In this document: positions 1 through 12,262 of the stretch, piece by piece
Position numbering within the stretch: position 1 is the stretch's first letter
Layout: each line of letters starts with the position of its first letter
Assembly: GCA_036346395.1 (NCBI GenBank)
Contig: CM070598.1
Span: 4,261,517-4,325,516, forward strand
Reading direction: 5' to 3'
Source of the DNA: Hsuehochloa calcarea
Taxonomy: Eukaryota; Streptophyta; Magnoliopsida; Poales; Poaceae
Length of the DNA: 64,000 bases
Position numbers and translations under genes: made by a program
The notes under the pieces: model-generated
Told to the model about the DNA's origin: nothing
Databases searched by the model: none
The model's input: the letters and a program-made list of their open reading frames with translations, nothing else

Positions 1-299
1 TTCACGGAAGCCTATGGTGTACGCCAATTTCGTACATAGGCGCCCGAAACCCCGATGATGCCGAGGCTCGTATAAGCGCAAGCGCACCGAAGCTGAAGAT
101 GGCAAAGACGAATGTGCTTGCCTCGGAGAAGTCCGTGCCTAATTTTGAGCCAAATGAGGGGAAACATGGTGGTCGACCCGCATCGACCGCCACAGTATCT
201 ACCGGACGAGACTCTCGGGTTGGAGTCCGACGAGACACCGACCCAAGCTCGGATGGTATGCGACGAGGACGCACACGGCCGGTGGTCCTTACGTGGCAT

Positions 300-2140
300 C
301 GAGACTTGATGATATCGCGGTGCGTTCGCTCGTACTACCGCAAGAAGAAGGCTCCCAGTGGGGTTTGAAGCCGACACCTCTTAGTTGGGCGGCGCTTCCC
401 GAACAAGGTGGCGTGCAACAAGCTATAGCACGATGCGCTTTGTCCATCACCGTGTACCGAGTGCACCGGTCCAACCTGTGGAAGTACGCATGAAGTGCAT
501 AGTAGAAGGTCGCCTGGCAAGGTCGGCGCTCTCCGAGCAAAGATCTTTGGCTCGGTCTTCACGGCCAAGGAGCCGATCGACCACACCGCGAGCTCGGCGA
601 GCCTGCAAAGACATCGGGCGTGACTTCCGTGATATGTTGCAAACCTCATCACGCACCTAGTTGAGACGGACGTGTCTGCCTCCCCAAGCCGATGATGTCG
701 GAAGTCGCCAATCGGGTTGGCTATCCGCTTAGCTACTGAAGGGTTCGACGAGCCAAGCGAAAGTCATCGAGACTATGTACGGGACATACGAAGAGGCGCA
801 CAACCTTGTGCCGAGATTGCTTCACCGATTGCGGATCAAACCCCGCGACGTACATAAACAAGCCGGGCGTGAAGATCTTTGAAAAGGGCCCAACCACTTC
901 ATCTTGGATAGGGTGTTCGGGCTTTCGCCGAGCCATCGGGGGCTTCAAGTTCTCGCCGTCCCGTGCTAACGATGGATGGCACTTTTCTCACCGGAAGTAC
1001 AAGGGCACCATCCTCACCGCGGTGGCGGCCGATCACGAATGACCAACTTCTCCGGTTGCATTTGCCATTGTCGAGGCGAGAACACATCCACCGGTGGTGT
1101 GGTTCTTGGAGAACGTGAAGAGGGCCGTGGTGGGAGACCGCCAACGCGTCGCTTAGTCACGCATCGCAATGCCGGGTTGTTGGCGGCCATCAACATCATG
1201 CGGCGTGGGATGGATCCATCTCACCAAAGGGAACGACGTGCAATCCAGTGGTGCATGAGGCATCTTGCATCTAACTTGTTCACGCGGTTCGCGATCGAGA
1301 ACTCATGAAGACGTTCAAGGCATTGTGTATGCGTAACCGGCGACGAAGTTTGAGTCTATTTGGAGAGACCTTGAACACCGGACTACGAGACATACAAGGA
1401 GTCCACTCCGAGAGGAGCAACCTAGTAGCGCCATAACCTTCTCCCGGTGGATTAACGACCACGCCCTGAATTGGAGAAATGGTCCTCCTCTATGACAAAG
1501 ACGGTGCGAGTACGGCGTTATGACGACCAACATGTCCGAGGTCTACAATAGCGTCCCGAAGGTGTGCGGGCTCCTATCACTGCGGTTGTCCAGAGACATG
1601 GACTCGCACCGCTGGTTATTTCAGAATAGAGCCACCGCACCAAGCGGCTGGATGGACGAAGGCAAGCGGTGGTCGGAGAACATGCGAGACACATGGATCT
1701 AAGATGGAGAAGGCCCGAATGCACGACATTCGGTGATCGACGACCAGCGAAAGTACGAGATCAAGCTTCGGCGTAAATACGCCAATAGTCATGCTAGGGG
1801 AAAGAAAATGCATGCACCTCGGGTGATGTGGCGACATGCACCGCAACAAGCCAAAGCTCTTCCACAAACCATGCTCGCACGTGTACAAGGCATGTGCACA
1901 AATGCGCAGATGGCTACACCATACATCTCGAGTACTCGACATGCAAGACCTATTCGGTACATGGAGCGGAGAGTTTCACTCGTATGGTTTGGAAATGAAC
2001 TACAAGGATCTTTGGCCCGACATGGTGCAATCGGGTCCCAACAGGACTTGAAGAGAATAGGAAGGGCGACGGCAGACGCAAGCGCTCCGAATGACATGGA
2101 TGCTAGTCAACGTATCAAGATTAGCCGCACAAAGTGAAGT
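300..2140 (+). pseudogene. mudrA-like MULE transposase, broken
   Basis: This is a relic of a Mutator-superfamily DDE transposase spread over all three + frames. Around 720-1040 there is a segment of the type upstream of the catalytic core, with the block KYKGTILTAVAADHE near 999-1042. At about 1050-1130 a frame reads VVWFLENVKRAVVGDR. At about 1165-1305 another reads AGLLAAIN followed by WCMRHLASNLFTRF, the usual MULE C-x2-H region. Around 1340-1700 there are further family blocks, and near 1840-1900 KPKLFHKPCSHVYKAC, the second half of a SWIM zinc finger whose first Cys pair is damaged. The C-terminus near 2045-2135 has the knuckle-like tail. I count several frameshifts and stops, so no product is expected. 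The GRF exon follows on the same strand. Confidence 0.8.
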
Positions 2141-2279
2141 GCGGGATATGCAAGACCCCGGGCACTCAATGAAGGATTATCCCAATGACCTAGTTCGTCC
2201 TGGCCGTCACTCGAAGTCGTAATTTAAAGTTTTTCTGTCTTGCTTGTTATGTACAACGCAAAATTATACGAGACCCGCT

Positions 2280-2655
2280 ATGGACTCTTCTGCAAACTTC
2301 TACAAGAGGATGTTGCGAGCGCAATCGCTTGCGCAGAAGAGGAAACAACTAAAATACCCGGATTTTTCAATGAAAGATGCTCCAGGTGCCACCACGTTTG
2401 TTTGTCCGAAGTGTGTGTGTGGTGAACCGGCAGAGATCATTCATCCACACACCTGCACACGCCGCGCCGGGCGTATTTACAAAGTCGCGCCACTACATGG
2501 TAAGCGCTTTTTCACGCGATCGATTTTCCTCCCGTGTTTAATTCCTTCAATTTTAACTTCATCCCCACGTAATGCGGCCGAGATGCGCCGCCACTTCTTC
2601 CAGTGGATTGACGGCCCGAGATGTACGACATGGCATTCATCCAAATAGAGTACAT
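2280..2655 (+). pseudogene. GRF-type zinc-finger gene fragment of MULE 1
   Basis: An open frame starts at the ATG at 2280 and reads a basic N-terminus, then PDFSMKDAPG, then Cys-rich CPKCVCGEPAEIIHPHTC and AGRIYKVAPLHG. At 2499/2500 it meets a good splice donor (GTAAGC). About 85 bases later RRHFFQWIDGP reappears near 2584-2620. A Cys-x-Cys-Gly start, an aromatic Gly-Arg-Ile-Tyr block and a closing Phe-Phe-x-Trp block are the signature of GRF zinc fingers. A frameshift after the Trp block lets a neighbouring frame continue (MYDMAFIQIEYMLNYS). Family membership is inferred from this pattern; the function, probably nucleic-acid binding in the element's proteins, is not shown. It lies just downstream of the transposase, on the same strand. 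Confidence 0.6.
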
Positions 2656-2745
2656 GCTAAACTACTCGGTGCGGGCGAGAACTTCTCACGGTGGAAACCT
2701 TACGCACGGATGAGGAGGCACCGAAGGACCCCAAAACTCCGAGCG

Positions 2746-3330
2746 TAATCCATATCGACGACAAGGAAAGGCTCATGCAAACGCCGCTTATGAAGAAATT
2801 ACATCCTTCTTATGATTTTCACTATACGGTGTACTTACATCATGCAAACGCAGACATGGACGACTTCGACACACCACCGACGTGGACATTCCCGTAACAA
2901 GGGCAAGGAAAGGCTCATGAGGTCGAGCCCGGCCGCCACAACAGATCCGGCCGCCTCAAGCGCCATCCGTATCCACGACGTCGCTTATCAAGAAATTACA
3001 TCCTTCTTATGATTTTCACTATACGGTGCACTTACATCATGCAAACGCAGACATGGACGACTTCGACACACCACCGACGTGGGCGATCCGTGACAAGGGT
3101 AAGGAAAGGCTCATGCTTGGTGAGCCCGGCCGCCATAACAGATCCGGCGTCCGGAGCAATCTACATGGACGACGTGAGTTATGAACAATTGACATTCTTG
3201 TTACGTTTTGTATTGTACGATGTACTTACATCATACAATCGCAGGGTACGGACGACTTCGACATACCAGCCCGACGTGGAAAGTCTGGCGATAAGGGGAA
3301 GGCTCCTTCGACCGAGACCCACCGACGTCG
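2746..3330 (+). repeat. Three tandem exon-intron units, period ~195 bp
   Basis: Blocks containing GACAAGG(G)AAAGGCTCATG, then an ACATCCTTCTTATG-like stretch, then a segment ending in CAAACGCAG, then GGACGACTTCGACA recur three times. The comparable ACATCCTTCT blocks start at 2801 and 2998, and a diverged copy lies near 3192, giving spacings of 197 and 194 bp. Copies 1 and 2 are almost identical over about 90 bases; copy 3 is more diverged. Each unit looks like a short exon plus a ~60-base intron ending in CGCAG, so the array looks like repeated duplication of an exon with its intron, extending the tail of the GRF-like gene. Confidence 0.75.
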
Positions 3331-3611
3331 AGACAAGGCTCCTTTGCTATGGCGCCACGGAGACAAGTAGCACACATCGTTAAGTAGTTGCTACCCACAT
3401 GTTGTACGGCATCTTCATAATCGCAATGCGGTCTCCCGAATTTTAAATTATAGCAAATGAGGTAAAAAAAAATGAAAATTTTTGTGTTTGACAAAGTGTA
3501 CTTGATTATGTAATTTTTCTATTATTTTATTTATTAAGAATCTTTTGATATAACGTTGCTTTCGTACAGATCAATTAATGTAGTACAATGAAAATAGCAT
3601 AACACGTGAAA

Positions 3612-6135
3612 CTATACGGCCACTCGTCGAGCCACTACTCTCTCCTCGTCGGTCGCGTCGTCGGCGCGCGCCTTGTTTTGCGCCGAGCATGACCCGTGGA
3701 ATACGTCCACCGCTCTGGAGAACGCGTGTCGGTTCGGAGGGGGTACGGAGACCGTTGAGGCGGAGGTGGACCAGTAGACTGAGTCTGGAGCAGAGTCTGG
3801 TATGCGTACATGTCGTCTTGATGAGACGTCTGCGACACAGGGGACACTTCCGAGGAATTCATCCACGACGGAGGCTAGAAAACCACTCGAGGGCCACTGG
3901 GGTACGATGCACGCAACTCGATTCGCGGATGAACTCGCTCGAGTATACCGTGGGGCACCGAACCCGGAGGACATCTGCGCTTGAACGTCGGGGCAAATAA
4001 CCCGGAGGAGCTCGCCTGCGTCGCTAAAACCCCGCCGCCATTGTCCTTGCCACGGCGTGTATCTTGCTCCTGGTAGGAGTTGGGAGGCCCGTATCGCCGC
4101 CATCGGTCGATGTGAATCGCCGTCACCCCGGGGTCAAGGTCGCAAGACGAAACGATGTTAGTACAAATGAACACTCGGATGTAAACTAAGAACCTCGTAC
4201 CTCCGGATGTGCGGTCACGATGACCGAGAAGCGGCGGTATGTACGGGTCCGGACGATGTAGTGATTCATCCCGACGGACCTACGGCGAGAACGGCATGAT
4301 GTTAGCGGAACGTAAGGCATAATTACAAAACTTGATGTAAATTTGTACATAGCGACTTACCTGCGGCGACTGGCCCGCAGATGACCGACGGAACGCTTAC
4401 GACGCTCACGGACTCGCTAGGTCGTGGTGACCTAGCGGGTGAGCACGGCCCCCACTTCGCCCGAGCGCGTCAAGACGTCGTCCCTAGAACGACCAACGCT
4501 CAAGTTCTTTACTATCTTCTTCATCTCCGCCGAGATGTGCTTCAAAACTTTTATATATGCCGACGGGTTCTATCTCGTCCGAGTTGGGCCTCGTCCATTG
4601 CGCTCTGACGCGCACCGCCCGCTCCAATCAGAGTGACATATGTAATGTGTTCATTAACAAAAATACGAATATCGTCAACAAAATCTGCGAACCGAGGTTG
4701 TAAGTGTCGTCGGCGTCGCCATGTCTTGAAGCGCCTGTGGACGGCCGTGCGTCGGCGGAGGGTCTCTTCGTGGCGTCGACATGTCACCTCCTCCGGGCGC
4801 CCGGAGGAGGAATGGTGAGTCTTGCGCGCGTTCGTGGCATGTACCACTCCATGTACGCAGCTGACGATCGAGGGTCATGTGGACGCGGCTCATGCCATAC
4901 ATCCACGCACACCACGTGAAGCCATGTCGAATCCACCGTGCCGTGCATTTGCCACCAAAATATGCCCACCCGACCTCGATTGCTCGCATTTTCGGAAGAT
5001 TAATGTTACAAAAGAAGACGTAAGGATCGCAAAAATTACTTGATGAAATTTAACTCACGTGTGTACAACGCTCCGTGGGCCCGACGTTCGGGGGCACGAG
5101 CCGGTATTGACTAAATCGTCGCATTACGCGGCTGCGGCGCGTAAGGCTCCACCATATGTGAGAACACCAGTGGCGGTCGTCGTCCACAAAAATCGATCCA
5201 GAGGCATGAAGCGAGACGGCCGTGCGCGCAACCGCGAGGAGAAAACCAAGATGCCATGGACACCGGATGATGTCGCCTCGTGCAATAACTCGAACTCGTT
5301 GTGGTACAACGAGTAGCACCTCGCGGTGTTACGTTGGCCCAACAGCAGAACGACCGCCGATCCCATCGTAAGCCCATGGTGGGCGCGTCTATGGGGTCAT
5401 GTGGTGGGTCGCCATCCGGGAGAGGGAACAGGTGCGCCATTGTCTCAATGGTTGGGCGCCCAGCGGAAGTGCTCCCAACTCCACACCGCAGAGCACGTAG
5501 CACACGACTAGGTTGCTACCAGAGTCGCCACAGCATGGCCACACAACCCTCGGTATGTAGCGCAAAGGACGGTGATCCCCACCGTAGATCGCGACATCGG
5601 CTCGGCCGCGTCGACCAAAGACTCGGCGACGCGGATGAAGCCGGGTTCACAAAATCGCCCTTTGTGGTTGGAAACAGACCCAACCAAAGAGCCGAGAAGG
5701 TAAGCAACGAGATGCGTCCTAACGACGCCCTCAGTGCACCCTGCGGCATTCACTGAATCGCCTCGGCCAAGCCCGAGGGCGCCACGTGCACCCTCCGTGA
5801 GAGGTTGGCCAAACCATTGCTCGGTCGACCTTCCACCCGCTCTCGGAGGGCCCGAACAAGCGGCACCCCGGATCGGGAGACCACCAAGAACGAGACATCC
5901 ATTAGGGTGATCGTCATCTCACCCCACCGAAATGGAAGGTGTGCGTCTCCGGCCTCCACCGGTCCACAAGCGCGGACAACAGTCGGCGTCTAGGGTGAAC
6001 CCCGTTGGAAGGACACCATCCTCGCAAAGGGCAACAAGCCCGCCTCCCAGAGGAACGGACGTAACGATCGTCTAGCGCCCACCGATCCCTCCCTCGCCAA
6101 GCGCCAGGCGGAGGGCCATCCACGCCGGCCATGAG
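3612..6135 (-). pseudogene. Plant mobile domain (PMD / MAIN-like) gene, broken
   Basis: Read from 6135 leftwards, - frames give the PMD order. LVDRWRPETHTFHF (near 5930) is followed by GEMTITLMDVSFLV (near 5900), then a Leu/Val-rich core around 5510-5720 with LRVAE/LVDAAEPMSR and ATYRGLCGHAVATL, then VEPYAPQPR / FSQYRLVPPNVGPTERCTH near 5050-5160, and YMEWYMPRTRARLT near 4830-4860, which matches the usual C-terminal YLxWY-P-TR block. A Ser/Pro-rich tail with STSASTVS continues to a stop at 3612. Gaps between the blocks look like introns, but several frameshifts are clear. PMD proteins occur as host genes (MAIN, MAIL1) and as cargo in plant transposons; here the neighbouring mudrA relic points to transposon cargo. 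No intact product is expected. Confidence 0.8.
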
Positions 6136-6399
6136 CCACGACTTGCACGGTGGTCCTCATCGAGAATTGTTCTAGTAGCTCGGTAGAGACATGACTAGCA
6201 AAACATACATAGCGAACATTACGACAATGTGGCTAATTAAACATAGAAGAATGTAGCTAAATTAAAATTACGATAAACCTACTGCGTTAATAACGTTGAA
6301 ATATAATCGAGAGAGCAAGCGAATGAAAAGAAAAGAATGAGCGGAGGAGCGAGAGGATCGAATATGAACTTAGCGGAAGAACGATCATAAATAAAATCG

Positions 6400-6920
6400 C
6401 GCGGCGCTCTCCAATATATACGGCGAATGCGGCTCAGGGCTCCAGCGATGTGTAGCGCTACCGCGCCAACAAGTGCAGGCAGTGGCGGCGGCGCAGGTGG
6501 CAGCAGCGTAGCGCCGCACGCACCAGCACATACATGGGCGCATGCCCAGCGTGGCAGCGCCCATATATACTAGCGCATGAGGCAGTCGGGCAAGCGCGCG
6601 CGCCAAATACATGGGCAGGCACACGCGGCAGCGCGTGCTGTGGCATGGGGCTGGCGGCGGCGCATACTTGCGCGCGCGCCCGCGCACATGCTGCATGGGC
6701 TACATGGCGCGAGCGAACTGCTGCCACATACACGCGCCGCTGTAGGCGCAGCGAGCTCGCTCATGCCATGTGCCACGGCCACGCCACGCCACGCTGGCGG
6801 CGGTCGGGCAAGCTAAGGCGCGCCATGCGGCGCAGCGCGCTCAAGCGCGCCGCTGCCACGCTGTCGAGCCCATCACTGTGCAGGCGCTCAGGCTCGGCGC
6901 TAACGCGTTATTTTTGTAAA
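6400..6920. other. Very GC-rich subterminal region of MULE 1
   Basis: About 500 bases rich in GCGC, GCATGGGC and CACGCG words, with no convincing coding frame: all frames are alanine/cysteine/arginine-rich translations of the base composition. It lies between the PMD gene start and AT-rich spacer and probably represents the internal edge of the element's terminal region. TATATA-type stretches at 6413-6420 and 6563-6569 could serve as promoter boxes, but nothing else supports that. Confidence 0.35.
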
Positions 6921-6989
6921 TTCAACGAAACGCTGGTCAAAAACGCAAATACGATATCAAAATCGGTCGTATCGGCCAAAAATTCCATT

Positions 6990-8900
6990 GAATCATAAAT
7001 TGTAAAAGACCTAAGGCCAGAACGGCAGATCCCCAATTGGACAGATAGTACACGGCTGGCGGAAATGGAGGATCCACGGTGCATAGTGTTAGGAAGCGAT
7101 ATTCACCCTCCGATTAAAAACCTCAGTAGCTACAGTGTTTCACTGCAGTGCTATCACGGCCTTGTTACTATATTTGGTACAGTACTATTGTGAATAATTG
7201 TCACTAAAAAAATTACTGTTTACACAGTGAACTACGGCGGTGCATACGATCTGAATCCATCGCTTGCCCGTGAAGCAAATTGGTTGCCTGGGACTAGGAG
7301 GCTAACCAGCCAAGCTCTTTTATCACTCCTCTAGGTTCCAAAGCAGAGAATAATGGCTGTTGTCCACAAGACCGGAACTGGACAAGTCTTAGCAGACACA
7401 CGCAATAATGGAGCCATGGCTAAAAGGCTGGTGTTACTGTGGTACTAGTACTACTACTAGCCTTTCCACGGTAAGCAGAGGTCCATGGGACCCCACGTGT
7501 TCACGGTCCATGAGGACACTCATGTGCCGAGGTTGGTCACAGTTCCACACGCTCACAACGAGGGCCTCTCTTCCTCTAATCCATTTGAACAGCTAATGAG
7601 AAATGTGAAGGCTACATTTCAACTGTAGAAAATCATTTGTGAACAAATGAAAGAGAAGGACTTGCCATCTAACGGTCTAACCTGCTAGTGCTATCAAAAA
7701 AGATGTAAACTAGATGGATTATGGATAATGGAAAGAGGGAAAGGCAATCTTTAACTACCTCTGAATATTTTTTTTGTGACTGTTGGATACTCCCTTTTGG
7801 ATACTGATAGATGTATACACATTATTGTGTTACAGTGGAAGTAATCGAAACAGAACAATATAAAGAAGCCACGTTATACACCTTGCCTCTTCAAGGCTTG
7901 AAGCCAACAGTGGAAGTATAGAGATGGAAGCAAATGTACCTATATGTAGTCTGGAGTATATTCAATCTCTTGCCTCTTCAAGGCTTGAAGTCAAGAGAAA
8001 GCTTGTATACCCGACGCCAGTAGAGCTGAAAAAGGGAAATGATATCAAATTTCAGTGACCTTGATAATTGCTCAGAGTAAAAAGGATGAAACGTTTTCAC
8101 TGTACCAGAATAGAAGCACAGAAATCACATGCAAAGGCACAGGATAAGATCCCTACCTTTCTCTCTCTCTCTCCCCTCTCTGTCCAGCTCAGCTGCACAG
8201 CTGGCACCACCTTGCCCATACATATTCTCTGACTTGGGGAGACGAAATTCAATAACAACCAAACAGGTCATTAGATGCATCATAAAATTTTGACAACTAA
8301 ACATGATAACGACCAAAAAAAATACGATACCGAATCATCGCAGAATTAGTGCTTCTGACTAAAACCCACTTCCCTGAAGGAAGCATGATAAAAGTTTTTC
8401 TGTTCTTAGAGATTCTGCGTGTCTTCACAAAAACATAGAATTCCTGAAGAAAAGGTTTCAGAGTTTTACAAGCATGTCACCTGTTTTCTTACCAACATTC
8501 TTACCAACATTGATGGCGACGGGATAAGGAGTAACAGATCGTAGCATAGAAATTAGAAAGCATGGAGCGTGCCTTTACTCGGAAATCGACATGGCAGAGA
8601 GCACAGCTGTAAAATACAGCAAAAAGTTTCCATTATAGCTGAAAAATGACAAGATAATAGATCCATTTCCTTGTACTGTCCTGGGAGAGAGAGAGAGACG
8701 TCCGAAATACCAGTGTACTTACAACGAAAGAAGGGTGCCTCACATCAAGTAACAATAGTGAGACCTTATTGTTTCCACACAGGAAGACGCCGTCTTCAAT
8801 ACAAATATGGAATTGTATTTCAACTTTCAAGTACAAAGGTGGCATTTCATCACCATTACTTGGTAAATAGTTCCACTATATAATACAATGCAATCATCAA
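6990..8900. other. AT-rich spacer, no gene recognised
   Basis: I see no splice-consistent coding frame. The stretch contains a short CT tract at 8158-8174 and a GA tract near 8689-8698. Part of the right side (8900-8986) should be the 3' untranslated region of the - strand gene that ends at 8987. A nearly repeated phrase, CTTGCCTCTTCAAGGCTTGAAG, occurs at 7882-7903 and 7969-7990. Confidence 0.4.
8158..8174. repeat. CT microsatellite
   Basis: A run of about eight CT dinucleotides within the spacer downstream of the - strand gene. Confidence 0.9.
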
Positions 8901-8986
8901 TATCGACAATTTCAACCAAATTTTCATCTATCAGATATCCTTTTTACAGAGCTTCCGACCCATGTACTTATTAACAATGATCATCC

Positions 8987-11496
8987 TCAGAATGCCAGGT
9001 CCTGAGAACTACGAGATACAAGGGCGAGTGGTTCTGCGTGAAGTACCGCAGGCAAGTGTTCAATCTTTGCACCTGAAGACCCAAGTGCTTTCTCTTCCAT
9101 AGCCTTATTCATAAGCAACCTGAAACAGACAAGAAATCAGAGATGGATGGAGGAACCTACAAGTTTAAGATTTCTCAATCCTAAGGTGCTTATCCTAAGA
9201 AATGCAAAGCAATTCTTGAGCATCAGGCATGCATGCCACCAATGCCTGGGTGAAGGAAAAATAATCAAAAGGTCTGCGGAAAAGGATCGACTGCCATAGA
9301 GAAATTGTCACACTTCCTTTTAGTGTCCTTTTGTATTTTTCAGTTAAGAAGAATTGTTTTAGTAGTTTAGTTTCACTAAAAAAGGATAGTAGCTTATTGG
9401 GACTACAGCTTAACTTTAAAGATGAACAAAACACCCCCCAAAATATCTCCTTGAGACATGAAAGTAACATAAACGGCGAACAAATCTAGGATCAATGGCA
9501 CAGAAGCCCTTATATGTCACCACTATCTATCATTTAGAAGTTAGAAAACCACCGAAGTCATTATAGTAACATGATATCTACTGGTCAATAAGGTAACCCA
9601 TCCTATGTTCTCAAAGCATCAAACAAATTCTGCTTGCAGTTAAATTGTAAGAACTTCAGTTGCATTTTCTTCATGAGTGTCCAAAGATCCATGTTAAGCT
9701 TGTTTCACATCTTGCAGCTGTAGTCCAAGTGCTTGACTGCTCTCATCAAAAGAAAGCATGTTCTTTTGGCCACATGGTACTCCAGAAACATGCTTCTTCT
9801 TTTAAGAGACTAAGACCTTATTTTGGGAAGTCAAGCAGCAAAACTCATTGATGATAGTGCCCCTAAAAGTTCCAGCAGATTGACCACGCAAGACACCATT
9901 TATCATCATCAAGGCAGGTGGCAGCAACAATGAATTATGCAGATGTGTACAATAGTTTGAGAACTATTGTCCTTCTCATCATCACCTTCCTCATTTCTGT
10001 TAAGTGTTAACAAGCTCAATCCTCATCTATCATTGTCAGCAAGTTGCTCTGTCAGAACTCAGAAGTCAAAAGCCCAACCAGCATGCTGAATATCATTGTC
10101 AGGTTAATCCTTCAAGTTCGTCAGTGTTAATTTTTTCTCCTTGCATGAGTGATTCGGGATATGCAAAGGATCTGAAGTGTCAAAAGCACAATACGCACTA
10201 ATATCTACGTACACAAGCATAGCCCTAATAACAAAATAGCAATAAGCTATAGCAAAGGGAATCATGAAAGAACAAGATATAGCATGTGTTGTATGCATGA
10301 GTTCTCTCAAGATCGACAATCTCACGGCCTTAAGTTATATGTCGGTGTGCTACGCTACAATCAGATGAGTGTGCATAGACTACAGAATCACCTTGTCCCC
10401 TCATGGTACAAGGTATCATTGGAAACCTACTCACAAATTCAACTAAAAAACGGGCAACTAAACTACTAGGTTCGTTTTAAGGGTGGCAATGGTACCTTTT
10501 GATCAGACAAACTGACTAAAACAAGTGTGCAACTGAATTACACCCATGTGCAACTCTGAGCGATGATCAATGCAGATAGAAGTATAGAACAATGAAAATG
10601 GACAGTAATACTAATATCAAAAATCTAATGATTCTCTAACACAATCAAGCATCACTGGAATTTCAACATATGATGCTCGACACGCTACGCTACTCCAGAT
10701 ATACTAACGATTAACAAGTTCCACTGTATAATGACCAGATTCTTTGTTCTTTGTTTGTTTTCTAAAATTCTGTGCATGTTTTTATTTATTATATAAAAAT
10801 ATACAGTAGGATACTCTCCTACTGTTTCTCTTTAAAAAATTGAGTCATCAGACCGCACTTGAACAGTGATCCCTAATGAAAATAATTTTGATGTGGTTCA
10901 ATTCCAGTGGACCACCTAGGCAACTAATGAAAATCCATCTGGTTAGAGTAGTCAGATTGCCGAACCTGAATTTATGTTCATTGCTAAAGGAGCTACATAT
11001 CATCCAAAGTTCAAACAGTGCACAAACCCTTTCCACACACTAGGATCACAAAGCTACGCCAATCTAATTCACTATGTGACGAGCAATCGGATACGAAATC
11101 GAAAGCAGTGAGTGAGCAACCGCATACCTCAATGACGTGGGGGTGGATGCGATCCCCGTCCTCGATGTCGCCGTAGTCATCGTCATCCTCGTCGGACGAT
11201 GACGAGGAAGAGGAAATGGAAGGGGAGTAAAGAGGTAGCACTAGCTCCGGAGGCGGGAGGAGGAGGCGGCGCGGGTGGTGCTAGCTGCCAGGGGAGGGAA
11301 AGCGGAGGGAGGAGCGGGCGGGGAGGAAGGGGACGCAGAGGAAGGCGGCGAGGCGCGCGAGGAGGTGGAGCGGCGCGCAGCAGAGGAGCGCGAGGACGCG
11401 GTCGGCGGGGAGCGTCTCCGGGTTGCACCCCACGCGCTGCCACGCCGCCGCCGCCGCCCGGGCCACCGCCACCACCCACCCCGCCCGCACCGCCAT
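8987..11496 (-). CDS. Two-exon small membrane/acidic protein gene with an in-frame stop; function unknown
   Basis: Exon 1 starts at the ATG at 11496 and reads MAVRAGWVVAVARAAAAAWQ, then a hydrophobic segment (about residues 33-60, VLALLCCAPLHLLARLAAFL), and meets TAG at 11281-11283 after 71 codons. The same frame continues open for 51 codons with a Ser run, an acidic block DEDDDDYGDIEDGD and HPHVIE, to a donor at 11128/11127 (GAG|GTATGC). The last exon, 9103-8987, joins in phase 0 through the AG at 9104-9105 and encodes 38 residues starting AMEEKALGSSGAKIEHLP and ending SRSSQDLAF, then TGA. A stronger-looking acceptor at 9119 would give a stop after four codons. The composition on both sides of the TAG looks like protein, so the stop may be a recent mutation, a sequence error, or a real end of a 71-residue product. 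I do not recognise the family. Confidence 0.5.
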
Positions 11497-11499
11497 TCC

Positions 11500-11990
11500 C
11501 CAATCAACCAACCAATCAACACGAAGCCTCAATTCGCCTTCCCCGTCCGTCGGGTGGCGTGCTCGCGGGGGCAAACGAGGCGGGCGCAGCACGAGCGCGC
11601 GCGCGCGCGAGATCGATATCGACCCCGCTCCGCTCCGCCGGCCGCCGCGTGGATCTCGCCGGCGGGTTTCGATTCGCTGCCGCCGTGCTTCGCTTCGGCT
11701 GTTCGATTCGATCGATCGCGGCTGGGTTCGCGTAGCAATAGCTTTATCTACTCGGATGCGCACGTGGACTGGAGAGGCTGACTCTGCCGCCGACGGGTGG
11801 GGTCCACCTGCCAGTGGGACGTTCTTGTTCCGAACCGAACCGAACGCTGTGATCTCCGCAACGGTTGCGGCCGAGTTGCGAGGAAAATTCAACTCACGAC
11901 CAGCGAAACTGATCTGCACAGGTGTATACCATAATACACCACCTACGATACTCTTTTCTGTACTGTTTGTTTTTTTTTTGGTAGAGATTA
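11500..11990. promoter_or_regulatory. Upstream/5' leader region of the 11496 gene
   Basis: A CG-rich stretch immediately 5' of the - strand start codon, with CGCGCGCG near 11597-11608 and no conserved frame: the long + and - frames across it are composition artefacts. It changes abruptly to AT-rich DNA near 11930, just before the copia insertion site. No clear TATA box was identified. Confidence 0.35.
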
Positions 11991-11991
11991 C

Positions 11992-12262
11992 TGTTGAGTA
12001 ACCATTTGGCGAGTCAAATCCGAACGGTGACTATCTACATGATCGTAATCGTAAAACGATGAAGAACATAAGAACACAACATAGAGATGGACACGAGATA
12101 TGCGGGACTTGAGTCGCTTTATTGCTTCGGATCAATCGTAGTTACAATGAGAGGGGTGACCCTCTATTTATAGACTACGGGATGAGGAGTTCAACCGGGC
12201 GGGACTCTCCGGGTCTGGGCCAGTCTTGGCCAGACTCTCGCAGTCCCGGGCCCGGCTTAACA
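11992..12262 (-). repeat. 3' LTR of copia-1
   Basis: 271 bp, TG...CA termini (TGTTGAG/TTAACA), flanked on the outside by ATTAC and on the inside by the polypurine tract. It shares the GGTTACAATGAGAGG-like and TCTATTTATAGACTACGGGA blocks with the right LTR; the TATTTATAG block is a likely promoter box on the - strand. Confidence 0.93.

Larger units (their letters stand above)
1..6990. mobile_element. MULE 1: decayed Mutator-like element, left end outside window
   Basis: This CG-rich stretch contrasts with the AT-rich DNA to its right. It contains a mudrA-like transposase relic on the + strand, a GRF-like zinc-finger exon on the + strand, a triplicated exon block, and a plant-mobile-domain gene on the - strand that converges on the other two. 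All reading frames are broken by stops and frameshifts. The left end lies before base 1. The right end is not resolved; base composition changes between about 6900 and 7000, after a very GC-rich subterminal stretch. I found no terminal inverted repeat or target duplication, so the class rests on the transposase. Confidence 0.65.

Noticed and set aside
11199..12001. Long + and - frames upstream of the 11496 start
   Set aside because: Composition artefacts of a GC-rich leader; stops are rare in all frames and nothing resembles a family.
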